Assembly: GCA_022496185.1 (NCBI GenBank)
Contig: WTXG01000202.1
Span: forward strand, 1 to 64,000
Direction: 5' to 3'
Length of the DNA: 64,000 nucleotides
From: Multifurca ochricompacta
Taxonomy: Eukaryota; Basidiomycota; Agaricomycetes; Russulales; Russulaceae
Shown: piece by piece, positions 63,755 to 64,000 of the stretch
Layout: each line of letters starts with the position of its first letter
Position numbering within the stretch: position 1 is the first letter of the stretch
The notes under the pieces: generated by a model
Told to the model about the DNA's origin: nothing
Seen by the model: only the letters and a program-made list of their open reading frames with translations
The model's database searches: none
Translations under genes and position numbers: made by a program

Positions 63755-64000
63755 ACTTCAGTACTAACTGATAAGACAGTACATTGTAGTCTACCTAGAA
63801 AGGAGTCCTTGTCAAATAAAAGTTCCTTGTTTCTGTAACCTAGTGTCCTTCCCCACAGACAGAGAAGAGCGTCTCCAATGCACCCAGAGGCAATTCCATC
63901 ATCTTTTCCAACTCCACAGGTGGAGTCAACTTGCCATCTTATTTCCCCCCTACCTCATCAACTCTATCACAGCAGACGCTCATATAGAAGGGTGGTGTGA
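63755..64000 (+). other. LTR-F element, downstream region
   Basis: A short stretch with GTAACC...CCCCACAG, possibly an intron acceptor at about 63859, followed by DREERVSNAPRGNSIIFSNS and TGGVNLPSYFPPTSS, an open frame to 63985. It may continue the gag-like protein after splicing. The element extends beyond the window. Confidence 0.35.

Overview
This window is a dense, multi-level nest of transposable elements (TEs) from a eukaryotic, almost certainly fungal genome. I infer a TE-rich basidiomycete: the main elements are Ty3/gypsy chromoviruses, the hAT transposase has introns of about 50-70 bp with GTATGT/GTGAGT donors and CAG acceptors, and the only non-TE coding remnant resembles the ribosome-assembly WD40 protein RRB1/GRWD1. 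I see no ordinary resident host gene. Most boundaries are set by target-site duplications (TSDs) read directly: TA for Tc1, 8 bp for hAT, 5 bp for LTR elements.

Left part (1-38.5 kb, almost no CpG). G1, a + strand chromovirus (1-7372, 5' end off-window), carries a palindromic Tc1 element in its RNase H and a solo LTR-B in its 3' ORF. G1 sits in the protease region of G2 (7373-11354), which also holds a solo LTR inside another solo LTR and a non-autonomous hAT (hAT-N1). G3 (minus, 11355-13351) and G4 (plus, 13352-15890, with a solo LTR-D in its LTR) follow. Then comes a mosaic: a copia-associated LTR-A and copia gag, a decayed hAT1 relative, a third gypsy integrase/chromodomain fragment, a second hAT transposase (hAT2, minus), and the minus gag-protease piece G7. 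A second palindromic Tc1 (25666-27287) precedes a second gypsy family (Gy2, minus, 27290-36604) that is broken by one palindromic hAT-N2, two hAT-N1, one LTR-B and one LTR-A. Gy2 appears to have inserted into a conventional Tc1 transposase, which is also cut by a fourth hAT-N1 and by LTR-D.

Right part (38.5-64 kb, CpG-rich, younger). G6 (plus, 38522-62090) is split by G5, a complete minus-strand chromovirus (40957-55688, TSD TTGGG, LTRs of 593 bp each). G5's reading frames seem damaged only by TGA codons at CGA arginine sites. G5 holds a solo LTR-D and hAT1 (46238-52845), an autonomous-looking 6.6 kb hAT with an apparently open multi-exon transposase and captured fragments of an RRB1/GRWD1-like gene. 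G6 also holds a CpG-rich hAT-N2 with 56-62 bp tandem repeats and a tRNA-like unit. A further LTR element of unrecognised type (LTR-F) starts at 62091 and runs off the window.

The most unusual items are: the palindromic Tc1 elements that appear to have moved as palindromes; a third ORF after the chromodomain with about four zinc-knuckle-like motifs, separate in three copies and fused to pol in one; host-gene capture inside a possibly active hAT; and repeated tRNA-like and hairpin modules shared among hAT families. All family names (G1-G7, Gy2, LTR-A to F, hAT-N1/N2) are local labels.
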